From Bradysia coprophila (taxonomy: Eukaryota > Arthropoda > Insecta > Diptera > Sciaridae): a stretch of DNA of 64,000 bases. Positions within the stretch are counted from its first letter, which is position 1. Every line of letters starts with the position of its first letter. Position numbers and translations under genes: made by a program. Of the stretch, positions 54,545 to 64,000 are shown one piece after another. The notes below the pieces were generated by a model. The model was not told the DNA's origin. It searched no databases and saw only the letters and a program-made list of their open reading frames with translations. Where the stretch lies: contig NW_023503423.1 of the NCBI RefSeq assembly GCF_014529535.1, positions 4,698,473-4,762,472 on the forward strand. The letters are read 5' to 3'.

Positions 54545-56434
54545 GAGGGATTCTTTTGAAAATCCACCTATCAAAATCGGACCCATTTCGTCTGGGATGG
54601 ATATATTCATGGTTTGATAGGTCTTTGCCAGTAGACCTCAAAACAGGTCTCACACAGTCTCGAGCTACACCTGGTTGCTGGTGGAAGATCTCCGAAGTTG
54701 GAAAAATAGTGATTTTTATCTGAATTTTTTGGCCGTTATAAATGATCTTTTCGGTTGAGAGTGGGCTTGTTGGAAAGCTGAGCTTAAGTACTTTCGGGTC
54801 ATGCCTAGTTTGATTAGATTCATTGATATATGTTTCCAACAATTTGCAATAAAAATTTTCAAAATCTGTGTGAACTTTAGACAGGTCTGGGCTGGTACTG
54901 ATGACGCTTAATGTAAACCTAACATGCTAGTCGTAACACGCATTGTCTAAGCTTTCCATCAATACCTCATTTACAGTGGTGGTGATTGCTGGCGAGTTTT
55001 ACGAGTATCGCTTGTACTAACATAAAATTCTGTTATGTCGGCAATCACCAGCACTGGAAATAAGGTACAAACGGAAAGCTACGTAAGCTAAGATAGGGTT
55101 GCCATTTTTGAAAATTCGAAAAGAGGACATTTTGTACGAAAAAAGAGGACAAAAAGAGGACGCCTTTTAATTCGAAAAAGAGGACGAAAAGAGGACAAAT
55201 ATAGAGTCTTAGCTCTTTTATTATTCTATGTGGACCAATAGATATTCAAATAATTAGTGAGAAAAGTTAAAATTAAAATTTCATTTGGTTTGAGGCGAAT
55301 CCGAGGTTTCAGTACCATTTGTAAACATGACCTTTTTTTCTTTTTTTATAAAAACCTTCATATTCTTCCTTATTTTCCAGAAAAGTGATTCTTTTACTTT
55401 TTTTGCTAACTTTACTTGGAGTTCTTGAACTGTAAGCTACAAACATGCACTTATCTCAGAAGAAATTCATAAGTTTTTTTCGATACTCCATTTTTGTTTA
55501 GAAGTAAAAATCTAAAAAATAAGAAACGTGTTTCTTAATAATTTACAAATCTAGGCCTGTTCTAGGCACATTTTCTGAAATCTGACTGTTTCTGACCAAT
55601 GTAGGAAAATTTTCTAAAACCTTTCCGTTTCTCACGAATTTCCTATATTCTGCCTATTTCACACCAATTTAGTTGCATTTTTAAATTGCTGCTAGAATAT
55701 GATTCGATTTCAACTTAATTTCGTTTTTTTAATACTCCTGGTTTACTAATTATTTTATGCATATAAAAACATAAAAATTCCCAATCATAATGCTAAAGCT
55801 TCCTTAATTCCTAAATATGGAGTCGAATTTTTGACTGCGAGGACTAGTCAACTATATCATTCGAATGCTGTAGAAACTATGTAGTTTTAGAAATAGCTGC
55901 GCAGCGAAATTTTTTCCGTAAAATTTGACCACCAAACTTAACAGAGTTTTGCTAAAATTTAACAATATTTTATAAAAAAGAGGACAAAAGAGGACGTTGT
56001 GTGAAAAAAGTGATGTTCTTAGAATTTTTACAAAAAAGAAGAATTAGACGAAAAAAGAGGACATGTCCTCTAAAAAGAGGACGAATGGCAACCCTAGCTA
56101 AGACCTTTCTAAAGTTCACACAGATTTTGAAAATTTTTCTTGCAAATTTTTGGAAACATAAATCAATGAATCTAATCAAACTATGCATGACCCGAAAGTA
56201 CTTAAGCTCAGCTTTCCAACGAGCCCGGAACGATCATTTATAACGGCCAAAAAATTCAGATAAAAATCACTATTTTTCCAACTTCGGAGATCTTCCACCA
56301 ACACCCAGGTGTGGCTCGAGACTGTGTGAGGCCTGTTTTGAGGTCTATTGGCAAAGACATTTCAAACCATGTATATATCCATCCCAGACGAAGTGGGTCC
56401 GATTTTGATAGGTGGATTTTCAAAAGAATCCCTC
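54545..56434. mobile_element. long-TIR element (GAGGGATTC family), TSD tta, interrupted
   Basis: The tips GAGGGATTCTTTTGAAAA and inverse match those of the element at 2492. tta lies at 54542-54544 and 56435-56437. Arms of about 330-350 bp (54545-54895 and 56107-56434) are inverted with scattered differences. The 1002-bp element at 55094-56095 is inserted between them. No coding capacity; the mirror-image ORFs are artefacts of the arms. Confidence 0.85.
55094..56095. mobile_element. nested TAGGGTTGCCAT element, 8-bp TSD agctaaga (hAT type)
   Basis: The ends are TAGGGTTGCCATtttt and ATGGCAACCCT. agctaaga lies at 55086-55093 and 56096-56103. Next to both tips are repeated aaaagaggac words (55128-55200 and 55980-56085), inverted within the right end (gaggacatgtcctc). 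The interior is AT-rich and non-coding. Confidence 0.9.
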
Positions 56435-56437
56435 TTA

Positions 56438-58490
56438 TAAACTTTTCGCCGAACTGAAGTGTAGGGTATTAAACGACTGAGATGATTTAGTTTTTTTTTG
56501 TTAGGAGTGATGAAAAGTGGAATTTTTTAGGACTAGTCGTATGCAAGAAAAATTGAAATGGTTGTGGAGAGGGGTGATTTCTTTGTTTCTGTTGTTGTGG
56601 TTTCGACTTATTAACTTTCTCAGGTGCAAAAGGTTTTGACCTTGTGGTAACTCGCCAATACTCTCCAACACCCGACAATATATCAATTCGTCAATCAAAT
56701 GATCCCAGTCATAGTAGACATTGTATCCCCTCCCCTATATATACGGTGCATTTGTTACAATCAGATTCCCCATAACCTATTATTTCCAGGTTTCAGGCGA
56801 ATTCAAGTCAGATCAAAATTGATCATTTTAGGTTCAGGCATTTTTAGGCCAGGTACAGATAACCTTGACCTGATCTATACTTTAATAAAAATATCTCAGC
56901 AGTGATCGTATAATTCAATAAGCTTTTAAAGCTAGAATTACGTAAATAAACTAACACTGTAGCTAACACAACGCTTTACTCCTAATATCCTTCTGAAATC
57001 TTAACAATTAGAGACTATTTTTTAAAAAGCTGATTTGCAATTTTTGTAAAAAAAATTTCGTTTAGGGGCAACTGAAAGACATGTGTCAGTGTCAGCATGT
57101 TAAGGTGTTTTTGGGATGACTTAAATGAAGAACGGTTAGGGTGACAGGCTGAGATCCGTTTTCCACACTTTTCTTTGAATATCAGAGAACCAAAAAAGAT
57201 AAAAAATTTAAACCAATTTTTCAAAAATATGCTGTGCTTACAATTCAGCATAATAAGTCTTTAGAATTGTGCAACGAGGCAGAGGCTTATAATCTAATAA
57301 GTATTGATTTTTCAGTTCGTATTATTTGACGACAGAAAATATTTTTGGGAAAACCCATTTTCCTCACATTTTTCCAAATATTGGAAAATTTAGGAAAACG
57401 TGTGAAAATTTGATAAAAAACGTGAGAACGTATTTATTGTCGCATTATTTTGGTCTGATTAATCGGAAAAGGTAATTACATCAAATAAATCCGATTCGTT
57501 TAAATTTTACTTCGGCTAATTTTACAGTACTTTTTGGATTCCTTTCAGGACTTTCAGTTTCTACTTTTCGCTACAACAAAAAAGAAGGTTTTTTTCAATA
57601 CGGAAACCAAGACATAATTCATGCGTCTATAATCTCAAATATGAAACCACTCTAAGTGGTTCATCGACGTGAGCGTAAATGATTGTAACTTAAAATTGTC
57701 AAATTTTATTTCAAAATATATTTATAGCACACTGATCAACGTAAAACAAAAAAAAAATTTAAATAAATTAAATTACGAACTGTTTGATTATACAAAGAAA
57801 ATGACTCTTAAAAAATGAGTTTTTGCTAATCCAACTAACGTGTGTAATAAATCGTTCCACGAATAAATATATTAATTGAAACGCAACAAACTGAAGCTTT
57901 AAGCCTTCTCAGAATACACTAAACTATGCGCGTGATTTATTGTTGTTTTGTTTTGTAAATATAATTTCAATTCTGAATGAAGTGAAGATTTTGGTCCCAC
58001 AGTACGATCGACTTGACTTGACGAACGATTGTAATTTTTTTATTTCAACTAACTATACGACACTTAAAGCATCATCATTTTTTTACCTAAATCTACACTT
58101 ATGACGAGGGTTTTTACTAGAAACTAAACTCTTTTTACTCAAATAAGAGATGATGATTTGAATGATGGATCTTACAAGTGTTCCTAACAACAATAAATAG
58201 TAAAAATTTTAAAAGTAAATTCGGAAAGATGAGGGAAGAAAATCTGATGAAAATCGGTCATTGAACCGACTGTAAGTGGCTTAAGTAGTTATCTGTAATA
58301 CTTGATGAAGTAAATCTTACTAAAAGAAGGGCAATTTTCAATAGAATATTTAGAATATTTAGCACGAAATGTGTGCAAAAAGCGTGCCGAACTGTGTAAC
58401 GTCTAAGTTTGAAAGGTGATCGTTGACATCAATCGCACACTAATTTCTTGTGAATGAATGTATGGATGAACGACCTAATGTGTAACCCAA
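56438..58490. other. non-coding region downstream of slpr
   Basis: It presumably contains the slpr 3' UTR just below 58491 on the minus strand. Minus-strand AATAAA-type hexamers occur in the AT-rich sequence but I cannot single out one. No further gene was seen. Confidence 0.4.

Positions 58491-64000
<5,510 letters not shown>

Overview
This is AT-rich animal DNA from a dipteran-type insect. Genes have short GT-AG introns (down to about 64 nt). The proteins are mitochondrial ribosomal protein L49, a BRMS1/Sds3-family protein, divergent ionotropic chemoreceptors and the mixed-lineage kinase slipper. The transposon load is very heavy, mostly small non-autonomous DNA elements with exact target-site duplications (TSDs), plus LTR and non-LTR retroelements. 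A nematoceran such as a fungus gnat is a guess; the sequence does not name the species.

Layout. 1-6.2 kb: repeats (a 144-bp tandem array, a 715-bp foldback element, small MITEs). 6.2-8.4 kb: two convergent housekeeping genes, mRpL49 (+) and a Brms1-like gene (-). 8.4-14.6 kb: repeat-derived intergenic DNA. 14.7-40.6 kb: a cluster of three ionotropic-receptor (Ir) genes on the + strand. Each has five coding exons with identical intron phases and near-identical exon lengths. Copies 2 and 3 lie in a direct tandem duplication (19274-29273 and 29284-40609) whose shared core is about 5.4 kb once later insertions are subtracted. The left breakpoint is at the tip of a perfect 58-bp-arm palindrome. 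Copies 1 and 2 are open from start to stop. Copy 3 carries a 1-bp deletion in an A-run of exon 1 and is a pseudogene, or an assembly error.

Because the two duplicated units can be compared, most insertions can be defined to the base against an empty site in the sister unit. Unit 2 gained three 8-bp-TSD (hAT-type) elements and a 5'-truncated non-LTR fragment. Unit 3 gained a copia-type LTR element with identical 150-bp LTRs (itself hit by a 2-kb RTE-type insertion), a TA-TSD palindromic MITE, a TTA-TSD Harbinger-type MITE and a further insertion.

40.6-50.6 kb: nested non-autonomous elements, including a 2.7-kb and a 1.7-kb 8-bp-TSD element, each with another foldback element inside, and a second copy of the 144-bp array family. 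50.9-52.5 kb: three minus-strand coding exons of an unassigned Ser/Pro-rich protein. 53-58.4 kb: non-coding DNA with a nested element pair. 58.5-64 kb: the 3' two thirds of slipper (slpr, a JNK-pathway MAP3K) on the minus strand, running off the right edge. The 51-52 kb exons are on the same strand downstream and could be alternative 3' exons of slpr or a separate gene.

No tRNA, rRNA, CRISPR or bacterial feature was seen. The most interesting system is the young Ir tandem duplication with its palindromic breakpoint and its readable insertion record.
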